Origin: an uncultured Rhodocyclaceae bacterium
GTDB taxonomy: Bacteria > Pseudomonadota > Gammaproteobacteria > Burkholderiales > Rhodocyclaceae
DNA length: 64,000 bases
Assembly: GCA_907163075.1 (NCBI GenBank)
Contig: CAJQTY010000001.1
Coordinates: 1,736,001 to 1,800,000 of the forward strand
Reading direction: 5' to 3'
The notes under the pieces are model-generated. The model was not told the origin of the DNA, searched no databases, and saw only the letters and a program-made list of their open reading frames with translations. Position numbers and translations under genes: made by a program. Position 1 is the first letter of the stretch, and each line of letters opens with the position of its first letter. Shown piece after piece: positions 34,231-44,829 of the stretch.

Positions 34231-36411
34231 ATGAACACTCCCACGAATTCCGTCATCAACGCAGAATTTGCCGACCTGTTTGTCGATGAAAGCTCGAACC
34301 CTTACCGGACCTGCATCCAGGGCCTGGCCAACGAGCCGATTACCGTGCACTCCCTGTTGAAGCGCGCGCACGTGCTGCTCGACGACGAGGCGGATTTCAT
34401 CGGGCTGGGCGATTACTCGCAACGTACCATCGTCGAGCGCCTGGCGGCGAACCGCCCGCGTATCTGCATCATCCAGGGGTCAGCCGATCATCCCGCGCAT
34501 CTGTTCGATCTGGAACATGCCCTGCGCGCCGCCGCGCGTGTCTGGCAAAACGGCGGCGTGCCGTTCACCTTCGGCATCCCGGTCATTTGCGACGGCACGG
34601 CGCAAAGCAACATCGGACAGAGCTATTCGATGGCCTCGCGCAACCACACGGCGATGGCGGTCAACATCAACTTCGAGGGGCACAGCTACCATGCGGCCTA
34701 CGTCATGTCGGGCTGCGACAAGACGCCGACCGGCATCCTCTCCGGCCTGGCCGCCGCCGACCGCGCCCGCCGCCAGCCCGAGCGCGGCACGGCGCCGGTG
34801 TGGGCGGTGTTCGTTCCGGCCCATGTACTGAAAGGCGGCAGCATCCCGAAAAGCACGCGCCGGAAGTTGCAGAATATCCAGGACGCGGCCCGTGCGGCGG
34901 GCGACCCGCAGCTCGATATCGATATCGAGGAGAACTGCCACTACATCCTCCAGTGTTCGTCCGACGAAGCCTTCCTCGGACTGCTCAACCGGGCGATCGA
35001 GCGCGCCTTGATCGACCGTGCCGCCGCTGACGTCATTCTCAATGAACTTGCCGCCGCCACCTGCGACGAAAAGGGTGGAATCTGCGCTTTCAACGGCAGC
35101 GGAAATTCATCGCGTACTCTGGTTTCGGCGCTGGGCTTCGTCCCCGCCGAATCCGAGCTGCTCATCGACGAAGCGCCGACCGCGCTGGTCGCACGCAACG
35201 TTGACCAGCTCTTCCGCCTGATCAACAAGCCGGAGTACGCCGTTTGCGACCTCCTGGCACGCAACTACGCCAACGCCATCCGCATTCATAACGCCACGGG
35301 CAGTTCGAGCAACCTGATGCTGCATATGCCGTGCGTGATGCGTCACGCCGGTTTTGACGTTTCCCTGTTCGACTATGAAAAGGTTCGCGACGCGCACCCG
35401 GTGCCCGATGTCTTCGCGCACAGCCTGACCGAGAATCGCGACACCTTCGTCCTGGCGCAACAGGCCCAGGCCGGCCTGCACCACGGAATGACCAGTCTTT
35501 ACAAGGTGCTCAAGGATCTGAACGTGCCGATGGACTGGGACGCGCCGACGGTTGCCGGCAAAACCTGGGGTCAGCGCGTGGCGGAAATCGACGTTGCCGT
35601 TTCGCCCAAACTGCCGCAGGAACGGTCAGTCATCCGCATCAATCCGGTTCGCGACATTTCCGGCACCGACATCATGCGCGGCAATTTCTTCTCGTCCTGT
35701 ACGCTCAAGGTCGCCGGCATGTCGACCGACCTCTACAACCGCTTCAATGGCCGGGTGTTCCTGGTGCGTTATTACGAGAACGAGCTTGAGTGCAACCAGG
35801 AACTGCGTTCGAGCCGCCTGGTGGACATGCTGAGCCGCATGCCTGAACTCACCTCCGACGTTCTCGCGGCGTTCCGCACGCTCAACAACGCGCCGGCCGA
35901 CGAGGATGTGCTGACGATGGTCAATCGCGGTACGCTTGCCTTCGCCTTTGTCATCGCCGGACAGGGGCCGCGCGCCTTCGGCATGCCCGAGATGTTCGCC
36001 CCGAGCCAGTACCTGCGCCATCACGGCGTCGTCGAGAAGACCTCGATCATGATCACGGACGGGCGTTACTCGGGGGTGACCAAGGGCGCCTGCGTCGGCC
36101 ATATGGTGCCGGAAGCGTTCGAAGGCGGCGGGGTTGGCGCGCTGGTCAACGGTGACCTGCTTTGCGTGCGCTTGACCGAAAAGCGCATTGATGTGGTGGA
36201 CAAGGCGGCCTTCCTGCGCGGGGAAATCATCCTGCCCGAGTCCGCGTCGTTTGAGGAGCGCCGTGAACTCGTTGCGCGCCGTCGCGCCGAGATCGAAAGG
36301 CGCCAGTTGCAGATCGCCGCCTGCAGCATCCTGGATAACGTGACCAACGCCGAATTCGGCGTCGTTCCGCTGGCCGTACATCGCCGCGCGACGATTTCCT
36401 GGCCCGGTTGA
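34231..36411 (+). CDS. IlvD/Edd-family dehydratase, YjhG/YagF-like branch
   Basis: 726 aa, longer than the usual 570-650. Conserved IlvD/Edd elements: DGTAQSNIGQSYSMASRN, GCDKTPTGILSG (cluster Cys and the carbamylated Lys), GGICAFNGSGN (another cluster Cys), NATGSSSNLMLHMP, and TDGRYSGVTKGACVGH with the catalytic Ser. The N-terminal PCN cluster cysteine seen in most members is replaced: the segment reads SADHPAHLFDL. As I recall, YjhG/YagF xylonate dehydratases also lack it. It probably dehydrates a sugar acid related to galactonate. Divergent from the dgo operon and likely co-regulated. AAGAAGGA lies before the ATG. Confidence 0.82.
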   Translation: MNTPTNSVINAEFADLFVDESSNPYRTCIQGLANEPITVHSLLKRAHVLLDDEADFIGLGDYSQRTIVERLAANRPRICIIQGSADHPAHLFDLEHALRAAARVWQNGGVPFTFGIPVICDGTAQSNIGQSYSMASRNHTAMAVNINFEGHSYHAAYVMSGCDKTPTGILSGLAAADRARRQPERGTAPVWAVFVPAHVLKGGSIPKSTRRKLQNIQDAARAAGDPQLDIDIEENCHYILQCSSDEAFLGLLNRAIERALIDRAAADVILNELAAATCDEKGGICAFNGSGNSSRTLVSALGFVPAESELLIDEAPTALVARNVDQLFRLINKPEYAVCDLLARNYANAIRIHNATGSSSNLMLHMPCVMRHAGFDVSLFDYEKVRDAHPVPDVFAHSLTENRDTFVLAQQAQAGLHHGMTSLYKVLKDLNVPMDWDAPTVAGKTWGQRVAEIDVAVSPKLPQERSVIRINPVRDISGTDIMRGNFFSSCTLKVAGMSTDLYNRFNGRVFLVRYYENELECNQELRSSRLVDMLSRMPELTSDVLAAFRTLNNAPADEDVLTMVNRGTLAFAFVIAGQGPRAFGMPEMFAPSQYLRHHGVVEKTSIMITDGRYSGVTKGACVGHMVPEAFEGGGVGALVNGDLLCVRLTEKRIDVVDKAAFLRGEIILPESASFEERRELVARRRAEIERRQLQIAACSILDNVTNAEFGVVPLAVHRRATISWPG

Positions 36412-36429
36412 ACCGGGACGCCGTCACGT

Positions 36430-37548
36430 TCAGCAGAGGATCATGTTGTCGCGGTGGATCAGTTCCGCCTCGTCGACATAGCCGAGGATTTCCTCGATCT
36501 CCTGGCTGGCGCGCCGGGCGATGCGGCGGGAATCACTGCTGCCGTAATTGATCAGGCCGCGGGCGATCGCGACGCCGTCCGGTGAGAGGCAGGCGACCGC
36601 CGCACCGCGTTCGAATTCGCCCTGGACTTCGACGACGCCGATCGGCAGCAGGCTCTTGCCTTCGCCGAGGGCCTTCACGGCACCGGCGTCGAGAATCAGT
36701 TTTCCGTTGAGCTGCAGGTGGTCGGCCAGCCATTGCTTGCGCGCGCTGAGCGGCGCCGTTTGCGAAACGAGCAGGGTACCGACCGATTCCCCGCGCGCCA
36801 GGCGCGGCATGACGTCTTGCTCGCGACCGCTGGCGATGACCGTGTGCGTGCCGCTGCTGGCCGCGCGTTTGGCGGCGATGACCTTGGTGATCATGCCGCC
36901 CCGGCCGTATTGCGTGCCGGCACCGCCGGCCATGGCTTCCAGCGCCGGATCGCCAGCGCGGGCTTCGGCGATCAGCGTGGCGCTGGCGTCCTTGCGCGGG
37001 TCGGCGGTGAACAGGCCCTGCTGGTCGGTGAGGATGATCAGGCAGTCAGCGTCGACGAGGTTGGCGACCAGGGCGCCCAGAGTATCGTTGTCGCCAAACT
37101 TGATTTCGTCGGTGATGACCGTATCGTTTTCATTGATGATCGGCACCACGCCGAGCTGGAGCAGCGTCGTCAGCGTCGAGCGCGCATTTAGATAGCGCTT
37201 GCGGTCGGCGAGGTCGTCGTGGGTCAGCAGAACCTGCGCGGTATGCAGGCCGTGGCTGGCGAAGGCGCGTTCGTAAACCTGCACCAGGCCCATCTGGCCA
37301 ACAGCGGCGCAGGCCTGCAGTTCATGCACGGCATTCGGGCGTTTATGCCATCCCAGGCGCTGCATGCCGCAGGCAATGGCGCCGGAGGAGACAAGGACAA
37401 CCTCCCGGTTTTGTTGCCGAAGCTGAGCGATCTGCCGCGCCCACTCGTTGATGGCGGAAACATCGAGACCCTCGCCATTGTTGGTGACAAGTGCGGAGCC
37501 TACCTTGATGACAAGTCGTTTTGCGTCGGCAATGCGGGTGTTGGCCAT
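36430..37548 (-). CDS. proB: Glutamate 5-kinase
   Basis: First step of proline synthesis. 372 aa: amino-acid-kinase domain ([69 protein letters not shown]) plus a C-terminal PUA domain from about residue 280. It lies 2 bp downstream of obgE in the same direction. Confidence 0.97.
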   Translation of the reverse strand: MANTRIADAKRLVIKVGSALVTNNGEGLDVSAINEWARQIAQLRQQNREVVLVSSGAIACGMQRLGWHKRPNAVHELQACAAVGQMGLVQVYERAFASHGLHTAQVLLTHDDLADRKRYLNARSTLTTLLQLGVVPIINENDTVITDEIKFGDNDTLGALVANLVDADCLIILTDQQGLFTADPRKDASATLIAEARAGDPALEAMAGGAGTQYGRGGMITKVIAAKRAASSGTHTVIASGREQDVMPRLARGESVGTLLVSQTAPLSARKQWLADHLQLNGKLILDAGAVKALGEGKSLLPIGVVEVQGEFERGAAVACLSPDGVAIARGLINYGSSDSRRIARRASQEIEEILGYVDEAELIHRDNMILC

Positions 37549-37550
37549 GG

Positions 37551-38675
<1,125 letters not shown>

Positions 38676-38678
38676 CTA

Positions 38679-38707
38679 AAAAGCCCTACCGTCACGATAG
38701 GGCTTTT
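38679..38707 (-). terminator. Terminator between rpmA and obgE
   Basis: AAAAGCCCTA and TAGGGCTTTT pair with a short loop. On the minus strand it is followed by TTTTAG. Partial read-through would feed obgE. Confidence 0.85.
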
Positions 38708-38726
38708 GGTTTGATTCGATGCCTTA

Positions 38727-38990
38727 TCAGGCAGTAGCGGGAACGACGCTGACCGTGCGGCGGCGCTTCGCGCCCTTGATCGCAAACTGAACGTGGCCTT
38801 CGACCAGCGCGAACAGCGTGTGATCCTTGCCCAGTCCGACGTTCTCGCCCGGATGGAACTCGGTGCCGCGCTGGCGAACGATGATGTTGCCCGCGAGCAC
38901 CAATTGGCCGCCGTAGCGCTTCACGCCAAGTCGTTTCGACTCCGAGTCGCGGCCGTTACGGGAACTGCCGCCTGCTTTTTTATGTGCCAT
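38727..38990 (-). CDS. rpmA: 50S ribosomal protein L27
   Basis: 87 aa. [16 protein letters not shown] start and [21 protein letters not shown] are diagnostic. Binds near the peptidyl-transferase centre. 18 bp after rplU. Confidence 0.99.
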   Translation of the reverse strand: MAHKKAGGSSRNGRDSESKRLGVKRYGGQLVLAGNIIVRQRGTEFHPGENVGLGKDHTLFALVEGHVQFAIKGAKRRRTVSVVPATA

Positions 38991-39008
38991 GAGTCAGTTT
39001 CCTTTCAG

Positions 39009-39320
39009 TTAGGCCGAGATGCCGTCGATGCGGATTTCGGTGTAGTTTTGACGGTGGCCCTGATGCTTCTGATAATGCTTGCGACGACGCATTTTGAAGA
39101 TCGTGACCTTGTCGTGACGGCCTTGCGAAAGCACAGTCGCCTTGACCGACGCGCCGGTGACGAGAGGAGCGCCGATTTGAACGGACTCGCCTTCGCCGAC
39201 CATGAGGATCTGGTCAATAGTGATTTCTGCGCCAACTTCTGCCGGTATCTGTTCTATTTTCAATTTTTCGCCGGCGACAACGCGATATTGCTTGCCTCCG
39301 GTTTTTATGACCGCGTACAT
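39009..39320 (-). CDS. rplU: 50S ribosomal protein L21
   Basis: 103 aa. [14 protein letters not shown] start and [16 protein letters not shown] are diagnostic. The ATG at 39320 is the family start; the longer reading frame adds four residues without support. Confidence 0.99.
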   Translation of the reverse strand: MYAVIKTGGKQYRVVAGEKLKIEQIPAEVGAEITIDQILMVGEGESVQIGAPLVTGASVKATVLSQGRHDKVTIFKMRRRKHYQKHQGHRQNYTEIRIDGISA

Positions 39321-39364
39321 GTTGGACTCCAAAGAACAAAGTAAAGTGAAACGAAGAACCGCGC

Positions 39365-39392
39365 ATTATACGTATATTCACCGCCAAGTCAA
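39365..39392 (-). promoter_or_regulatory. Sigma70 promoter of rplU-rpmA
   Basis: Minus-strand TTGACT (39387-39392) and TATAAT (39365-39370) with a 16-bp spacer, about 45 bp upstream of rplU. Perfect -10 and 5 of 6 at -35. Confidence 0.82.
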
Positions 39393-39543
39393 AGACTTCG
39401 GCCTGTGTTTGCAAGGTGCGGAAGGGGTGGTTCTTGCCGCCCGCATTTCCCGGTTTTTACGAATGACGTTTGTCCGCGTTCAGCTTGACGCGGCGAGGGG
39501 TGGCGCCTAAGATTGGACGGTTTTTTTGCCAAGGCATCGTGAC

Positions 39544-40512
39544 GTGAAACTGGAGCTGCTCTTCAACTTGATCGGGCCGGACATGAAGGCCGTGGACGCG
39601 GTGATTCGCACGCGTCTTAACTCCGATGTGGCGCTCGTGCGACAGGTTGCCGAATATATCATCCAGAGCGGCGGCAAGCGGCTGCGGCCGGCGCTGGTGC
39701 TGCTCTCCGCCGGTGCGCTTGGCTATCGCGGCACGCATCATCATGACCTGGCGGCGGTGGTCGAGTTCATCCACACGGCAACCCTGCTGCATGACGACGT
39801 GGTTGACGAATCCGACTTGCGGCGCGGGCGCGCGACGGCCAATGCCCTCTTCGGCAACGCGGCCAGCGTGCTGGTCGGTGATTTCCTGTATTCGCGCGCC
39901 TTCCAGATGATGGTCGAAGTCAACGACATGCGCGTCATGCGCGTGCTGTCGGATGCGACCAACGTTATTTCCGAGGGCGAAGTGCTGCAGTTGATGAACT
40001 GTCACGATGCCAACGTCGATGAAGCACGCTATCTGCAGGTCATCCGCTACAAGACAGCCAAGCTGTTCGAGGCCGCCGCGCAGCTGGGTTCGATTCTCGG
40101 CGGTGGTTCGGCGCAGATCGAGCAGCACATGGCCGAGTTCGGCATGCATTTGGGGACGGCCTTTCAGCTTATCGACGATGTGCTCGATTATTCGGGCGCC
40201 GAGTCGGAGACCGGCAAGCATCTCGGTGACGACCTGGCCGAGGGCAAGCCCACCCTGCCGCTGATCCATGTGATGCAGAACGGCACGCCCGAGCAGGCGG
40301 CCTGCGTGCGGCGGGCGATCGAGAACGGCGGCCGCGACGACTTTGCCGCGGTGCTGGCGGCGATCCATGCTACCGGCGCGCTTGAGCATGCCCGAAAGCA
40401 GGCGAAGATCGAATCGGACCAGGCTATAGCCGCCCTTGAGGTCCTTCCGGCTTCCACACACAAGGATTCTTTGCTAGAATTATGCCTCTTCGCTGTCGCT
40501 AGGTCTTACTAG
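39544..40512 (+). CDS. ispB: Octaprenyl diphosphate synthase
   Basis: Makes the polyprenyl chain of ubiquinone. 322 aa, with GGKRLRP, the first Asp-rich motif LLHDDVVDESDLRRG, GDFLYSRAFQ, and the second motif QLIDDVLDYSG. The GTG at 39544 is chosen because AAGG lies about 9 nt upstream and the resulting N-terminus fits the family (DMKAVDAVIRTRLNSDV). Divergent from the rplU operon. Confidence 0.95.
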   Translation: MKLELLFNLIGPDMKAVDAVIRTRLNSDVALVRQVAEYIIQSGGKRLRPALVLLSAGALGYRGTHHHDLAAVVEFIHTATLLHDDVVDESDLRRGRATANALFGNAASVLVGDFLYSRAFQMMVEVNDMRVMRVLSDATNVISEGEVLQLMNCHDANVDEARYLQVIRYKTAKLFEAAAQLGSILGGGSAQIEQHMAEFGMHLGTAFQLIDDVLDYSGAESETGKHLGDDLAEGKPTLPLIHVMQNGTPEQAACVRRAIENGGRDDFAAVLAAIHATGALEHARKQAKIESDQAIAALEVLPASTHKDSLLELCLFAVARSY

Positions 40513-40531
40513 CGCTGTCGTCGTTTTCGGT

Positions 40532-40608
<77 letters not shown>

Positions 40609-41031
40609 TCATAACCTTCTGTTTCACCCCGGTTTTCCCCTTTGCCTTCGGGCGATTGGGGCACACTCGGGGCATTGCGCGTTGTGAGCCAATTGCGCGG
40701 GATGAAAGCTTCACGTGTCGCGCTTTGTTCGTTTTCGGTTGGACGGCAACTGTTCCAGTTCGTTGGCGTGGCGCTTGAGCGGTGGGCGTAATTCGATGCG
40801 GCTGAGTTTTCCTTCTCTCGTCACCGTGGATACCGGTGGCTGGCCGTCTGCCCCATGCAAACGGCTGCCGCCTCGGTGACGGCGATCAGCGCTGCTTGAG
40901 CCTTCACCGCCGGATACTGTGCAGCCAAGAGAAAACGCTGACGACAATGGCACCTCTACCAGAAATGCAGCGGCAGGCGGGCGCAGCAGCACCAAACTAT
41001 GTACGGCGTCGCCGGGTAGCGAATCGCCGGT
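40609..41031. other. Intergenic region after tRNA-Pro
   Basis: 423 bp with no supported gene. A 94-codon open frame on the minus strand (40711-40995) has no ribosome site or recognisable domain. The 3' side of tRNA genes is a common integration point, but no repeat of the tRNA 3' end was seen in the window. Confidence 0.4.
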
Positions 41032-41796
41032 TCAGTCCTGTTTCCCCGTAAAGTGCCTGGCATAGCGGCGATTGAGGCGCGACATTGGCATCAGGATCGG
41101 CAGGTCGGCGGTATTGAAATCCGGATCCCAGGCCGGATCTCCGCAGACATAAGCACCGGCTCGCAAATAGCCCTTGATCAGCGGCGGCATCTCGGCAGGC
41201 AGGTCGTTCCTGAGTGCCTCAAGCGGCAGCGGGCAGCGTGGGAAAACGCGGTATTCTAGCGGACTCATGTTTTCGCCGAGCCGAGTGTAGATGCTCGCCG
41301 CAGCATGGCCGCCGTCAGCCATGCTGATGCTAGCGCAACCGATCAGATGGTCGTAATAGTTTTCAACCATGTACTTGGCCAGGCCCGCCCACAACAGCGT
41401 GATCGTCGCGCCGGTGCGGTACTCGGCATCGACGCAGGAGCGGCCGATTTCGACCATGCGCGGACGCAAATTCTGCAAGCGCGTCAGGTCGAATTCATTC
41501 TCGGAATAGTAATTGCCGATCTTGCGCGCATTTTCGGGCGACAGAATGCGGTAGGTACCGACCACAGCGCCCGAGTCCTCGTCGCGCACGACCAAGTGCT
41601 CGCAAAACGGATCATAGATGTCCCGATCGACGCCCGGCATGCGTGTCGGCAGGGTGGCGCCGAGTTCGCCAGCGAAGATCCGGTAGCGCAGTTTTTGCGC
41701 CTGTAGTATTTCCCGCTCGCTCTGCGCGATGCCAACCGAGAGCTTGTGGCGGGTGGGTCTGGCCTGTTGTTCGGAAGTAATTATCGCAAATGTCAT
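41032..41796 (-). CDS. olsB: OlsB-like ornithine N-acyltransferase
   Basis: 254-aa GNAT-fold acyltransferase. ILQAQKLRYRIFAGELGA, DPFCEHLVVRDE, VGTYRILSPENA, VEIGRSCVDAEYRTG, and the C-terminal PPLIKGYLRAGAYVCGDPAWDPDFNTADLPILMP are the hallmarks of OlsB, which makes lyso-ornithine lipid from ornithine and acyl-ACP. No olsA is adjacent. GGAG precedes the ATG. A Pho-box-like site lies just upstream, matching the known use of phosphorus-free ornithine lipids during phosphate starvation. Related N-acyl amino acid synthases cannot be excluded. Confidence 0.8.
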   Translation of the reverse strand: MTFAIITSEQQARPTRHKLSVGIAQSEREILQAQKLRYRIFAGELGATLPTRMPGVDRDIYDPFCEHLVVRDEDSGAVVGTYRILSPENARKIGNYYSENEFDLTRLQNLRPRMVEIGRSCVDAEYRTGATITLLWAGLAKYMVENYYDHLIGCASISMADGGHAAASIYTRLGENMSPLEYRVFPRCPLPLEALRNDLPAEMPPLIKGYLRAGAYVCGDPAWDPDFNTADLPILMPMSRLNRRYARHFTGKQD

Positions 41797-41842
41797 GTCT
41801 GTCTCCGTGTGGTATTGCAGACAGACTTTAGGCAGACAAGGT

Positions 41843-41860
41843 TACAGCGGGATTGCACCG
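41843..41860 (-). promoter_or_regulatory. Pho-box-like site upstream of olsB
   Basis: On the minus strand: GTGCAAT-CCCG-CTGTAAC, two 7-mers with 11-bp periodicity, 47 bp before the olsB start. Confidence 0.55.
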
Positions 41861-42159
41861 CAGTTAAGTTTTGGTTCGCCCCGTTTCGCGACATCCTGCA
41901 ATGCTTGCTGTTTCAAACGAACAATTCGACCGCTATAGCTTTCCAGCCTGTGCATGCCGTTGACTGGTTTTCTCGCAATGGCATCATGAGCACCGATCGC
42001 CATGGCACCATGGCAACGGGAAGCCGATGCTGCCGCTTTTTTTCTGGCCTTACGTCAATGGCGACGGTCTAGCGAGCCAGTCAGGATTCGTTGCCTTGCC
42101 TGAGAAAGTCAAGCCACGGCGCCCCGGAAACTCTCTGCTGGCGTGGGAACCGTCGCAGC

Positions 42160-42188
42160 GTGTAATTTCGCTGTAATGCGCATGTAAC
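42160..42188 (+). promoter_or_regulatory. Triple Pho-box-like site upstream of the HAD-ppk2 operon
   Basis: GTGTAAT-TTCG-CTGTAAT-GCGC-ATGTAAC: three 7-mers spaced exactly 11 bp, 58 bp before the HAD gene start. It lies in the 449-bp gap between olsB and the HAD gene. Nothing else recognisable is in that gap. Confidence 0.7.
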
Positions 42189-42245
42189 ACTGACGAACTA
42201 CATTCGCGATATTGAAACGGCGCATGGAAGCGAGGCTTTCCGCTG

Positions 42246-42998
42246 ATGTACGGGAGTAAAGATCGCCTGGTAATTTTCGACCTTGACGGTACGCTGATCG
42301 ACTCATTTTATGCCGTCGAACTCGCCTTCGAGCGGCACGGTATGGATATCGGCGACCTGCATCGCTTCCAGCGGCGGCGCAAACTGCTCAAGTATCTGGG
42401 CGGTCTTCGCGAATTCCCGAAAAACATCAGGCGCCAGCTCAACAAGGAGAATCGGAAGCAACTTAAGCATACGCTCACCGATATTTACCGCAGCGAGGCG
42501 AGCGTTTTCCCCGCCGCAGTGTCGGTATTGCAGCTGCTGATCGATACTCCTGACATTCGGGTCGGCATCGTCTCGCGAAATGTCACCATTGACCCCGAAG
42601 AGACCGTAAGACAGGTTCTTGAGCGGCACAGTATCGACAGCAGCCAGCTCGATTTTCTTACCTGCATTCCCTTGGGGGAAGACAAGGCACCGCACTTTCG
42701 GGATATTCGCGAGCGCTTCGCGATCAACCCCTCGCGCTCCTTTGCCTGCGGCGACGAATATAAAGATTATGCGGCGGCCATTGCAGCAGGAATACACCCC
42801 CTGGTCGTGTCCTACGGATTTGAAGATTACGATCGCCTGACAGATAACTTCGGCATTCCGACTGAACTCATTTCGACAACACCTCGCGAATTGATGACCA
42901 GGCTATGTCATGCCCTCGATCTTGAATCGTCGAAGCCCGGCAATGGTGAAGTGACAGTGCACCAAACCGATTGGAGCCCGTCGAGAGAACCACGATGA
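42246..42998 (+). CDS. HAD-superfamily phosphatase
   Basis: 250 aa. Motif I VIFDLDGTLIDSF with nucleophile Asp, a helical cap, a motif II-like VGIVSRN, and late acidic residues FACGDEYKDYAAAIAAG (motif IV). The substrate is unknown. It overlaps ppk2 by 4 bp (ATGA), so the two are coupled. The upstream triple Pho box suggests a role in phosphate recovery. Confidence 0.85.
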   Translation: MYGSKDRLVIFDLDGTLIDSFYAVELAFERHGMDIGDLHRFQRRRKLLKYLGGLREFPKNIRRQLNKENRKQLKHTLTDIYRSEASVFPAAVSVLQLLIDTPDIRVGIVSRNVTIDPEETVRQVLERHSIDSSQLDFLTCIPLGEDKAPHFRDIRERFAINPSRSFACGDEYKDYAAAIAAGIHPLVVSYGFEDYDRLTDNFGIPTELISTTPRELMTRLCHALDLESSKPGNGEVTVHQTDWSPSREPR

Positions 42999-43924
42999 TT
43001 ACCGACAAGACAAAACAGCAGCTGGACTACGAGCGGCGTGTCCATGCCGAAATGCTCGACAGTTTCGACGAAGAACTGGAAATGGAAATCGACGACGAGC
43101 GCATGAACGCGCTGGTCGCCGAGGCCACCAATCAGGGCGGCGACGGCGTTGATCTGAACCGGAGCTTCTACTTCCGGGAACTGTTTCGTCTGCAAGGCGA
43201 ACTGGTCAAGCTGCAGGACTGGGTGGTGCACAAGCAGCTCAAGGTCGTGGTGCTGTTTGAAGGCCGCGACGCGGCCGGCAAGGGCGGCGTCATCAAGCGC
43301 ATTACCCAGCGCCTCAACCCCCGGGTGTGCCGCGTGGCGGCGCTGCCAGCACCGAGCGTGCGGGAAAGAAGCCAATGGTATTTCCAGCGTTACGTCTCGC
43401 ATTTGCCAGCTGGTGGTGAAATCGTTCTTTTTGACCGCAGCTGGTACAACCGGGCCGGCGTCGAAAAGGTCATGGGCTTTTGCAACGACGACGAGTACGA
43501 GGAATTTTTTCGCACCGTGCCCGAGTTCGAGAAAATGCTCATCCGCTCGGGAATCATCCTCATCAAATACTGGTTCTCGATTACCGACGAGGAACAAAAC
43601 ATGCGCTTCACGATGCGCATTCATGACCCGCTCAAGCAATGGAAGCTTAGCCCGATGGACATGGAATCGCGCCGTCGCTGGGAGCAATACACAACGGCCA
43701 AGGAAATCATGCTCGAGCGGACGCATATTCCCGAAGCCCCATGGTGGATCGTCGAAGCTGTCGACAAGAAAAAGGCACGCCTGAACTGCATCCATCACCT
43801 CTTGGGGCAGATTCCCTACGCCGAAATCGAGCGAGAGCCTGTTGTCCTTCCTGAGCGCGTCCATAATCCAGACTACCTTAGGCATCCCGTGCCGCAGGAG
43901 ATGTTTGTGCCGGCAGTCTATTGA
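42995..43924 (+). CDS. ppk2: Polyphosphate kinase 2
   Basis: 309 aa, class I PPK2 type. Walker A LFEGRDAAGKGGVIKRI, lid Arg region, and Walker B FDRSWYNRAGVEKVMGFC. The C-terminal RIHDPLKQWKLSPMD and EAPWWIVEAVDKKKARLNCI are typical. Transfers phosphate between polyphosphate and nucleotides. The ATG at 42995 overlaps the HAD stop. Confidence 0.96.
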   Translation: MITDKTKQQLDYERRVHAEMLDSFDEELEMEIDDERMNALVAEATNQGGDGVDLNRSFYFRELFRLQGELVKLQDWVVHKQLKVVVLFEGRDAAGKGGVIKRITQRLNPRVCRVAALPAPSVRERSQWYFQRYVSHLPAGGEIVLFDRSWYNRAGVEKVMGFCNDDEYEEFFRTVPEFEKMLIRSGIILIKYWFSITDEEQNMRFTMRIHDPLKQWKLSPMDMESRRRWEQYTTAKEIMLERTHIPEAPWWIVEAVDKKKARLNCIHHLLGQIPYAEIEREPVVLPERVHNPDYLRHPVPQEMFVPAVY

Positions 43925-43989
43925 CCGGATGGCGTGTAAAGGCTTTCCGAAAGAGGAAGCATCGTTTGGGCGCATGAACACGCTGGCGC

Positions 43990-44829
43990 TTACCCCGTTA
44001 TGATGGGCGAGTGTGGAGGCCCTGGTCTGCCACGCTTCGCCGGCTCCTCAATCAGACAGGGAATCTCAACGCTGCCGCACAGCGTTCGCAGCCAGTGGCT
44101 GACCTGGCCGGCAACCCAGGGGCCGTCATCCAGAGGCAGGTCGTGCCCGGCTGAGGGATGCTCCGCGAAGTCAGTATTCCATAGTTCTGCAAGACGGCAA
44201 GAACACGAGCTATCAACCAGAGTGTCCCGCTGGCTGGCCAGAATGAGCAGCGGGATTTGCAGCCCGGCGCGTGGCGCGCGATAACGCATTGCGGCGACCA
44301 ACTGCCGCAATGCGTTACCCAACGAGACCGGATACTGGCGGCGATAGGCCAGCCAGTCCTTGAGGACGGCGTCGGCGTTTTCCGCATGATGGCTGGTCAG
44401 TTCAAAAATGGTCTTTTCCCAATCATGAGAGCGGCCTCCGGCCAGTGCGAGCTTGAGCAGGCGGAGATAGTTGCCAGGCTTCAGACGCCGATGAAAGGGG
44501 CTGATCGGACGCACGCTGGTGTTGATCAGGACACCTCCGAGAAGTTCTTCGGGATGGCTTGCTGCCCAGGCCACCGCGACCATCGCACCGAGTGACATGG
44601 CCAGCAGGTGATAGGGAGGAGCACAGCCCTGCGCGCGCAGTTGCGAACGGACGCACTCGGCCATTTCGTCCACATTCATTGGGCTCCGGTCTGCGCAAAG
44701 CGCTCCGTTGCCCGGCAAATCCGGGGTGAACACCCGCGCACAGGGAATCTCCATGCGAAAGGTCTCGGGAAAGCACCCCCAGTGCCGGCTTTCACGGGTC
44801 AGGCCGCGCAGGAAGATCCAGGTGCTCAT
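43990..44829 (-). CDS. Alpha/beta hydrolase
   Basis: 279 aa. WIFLRGLTRESRHW opening, nucleophile elbow AMSLGAM (Ser), acid region LASQRDTLVD, and the catalytic His in SAGHDLPLDD. It could be a lipase or esterase; the substrate is unknown. It overlaps the M14 peptidase gene start-to-stop (ATGA) and should be co-translated with it. Confidence 0.85.
   Translation of the reverse strand: MSTWIFLRGLTRESRHWGCFPETFRMEIPCARVFTPDLPGNGALCADRSPMNVDEMAECVRSQLRAQGCAPPYHLLAMSLGAMVAVAWAASHPEELLGGVLINTSVRPISPFHRRLKPGNYLRLLKLALAGGRSHDWEKTIFELTSHHAENADAVLKDWLAYRRQYPVSLGNALRQLVAAMRYRAPRAGLQIPLLILASQRDTLVDSSCSCRLAELWNTDFAEHPSAGHDLPLDDGPWVAGQVSHWLRTLCGSVEIPCLIEEPAKRGRPGPPHSPIITG

Noticed and set aside
40711-40995. 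94-codon minus-strand frame after tRNA-Pro
   Set aside because: No ribosome site, no domain, and isolated between unrelated genes.
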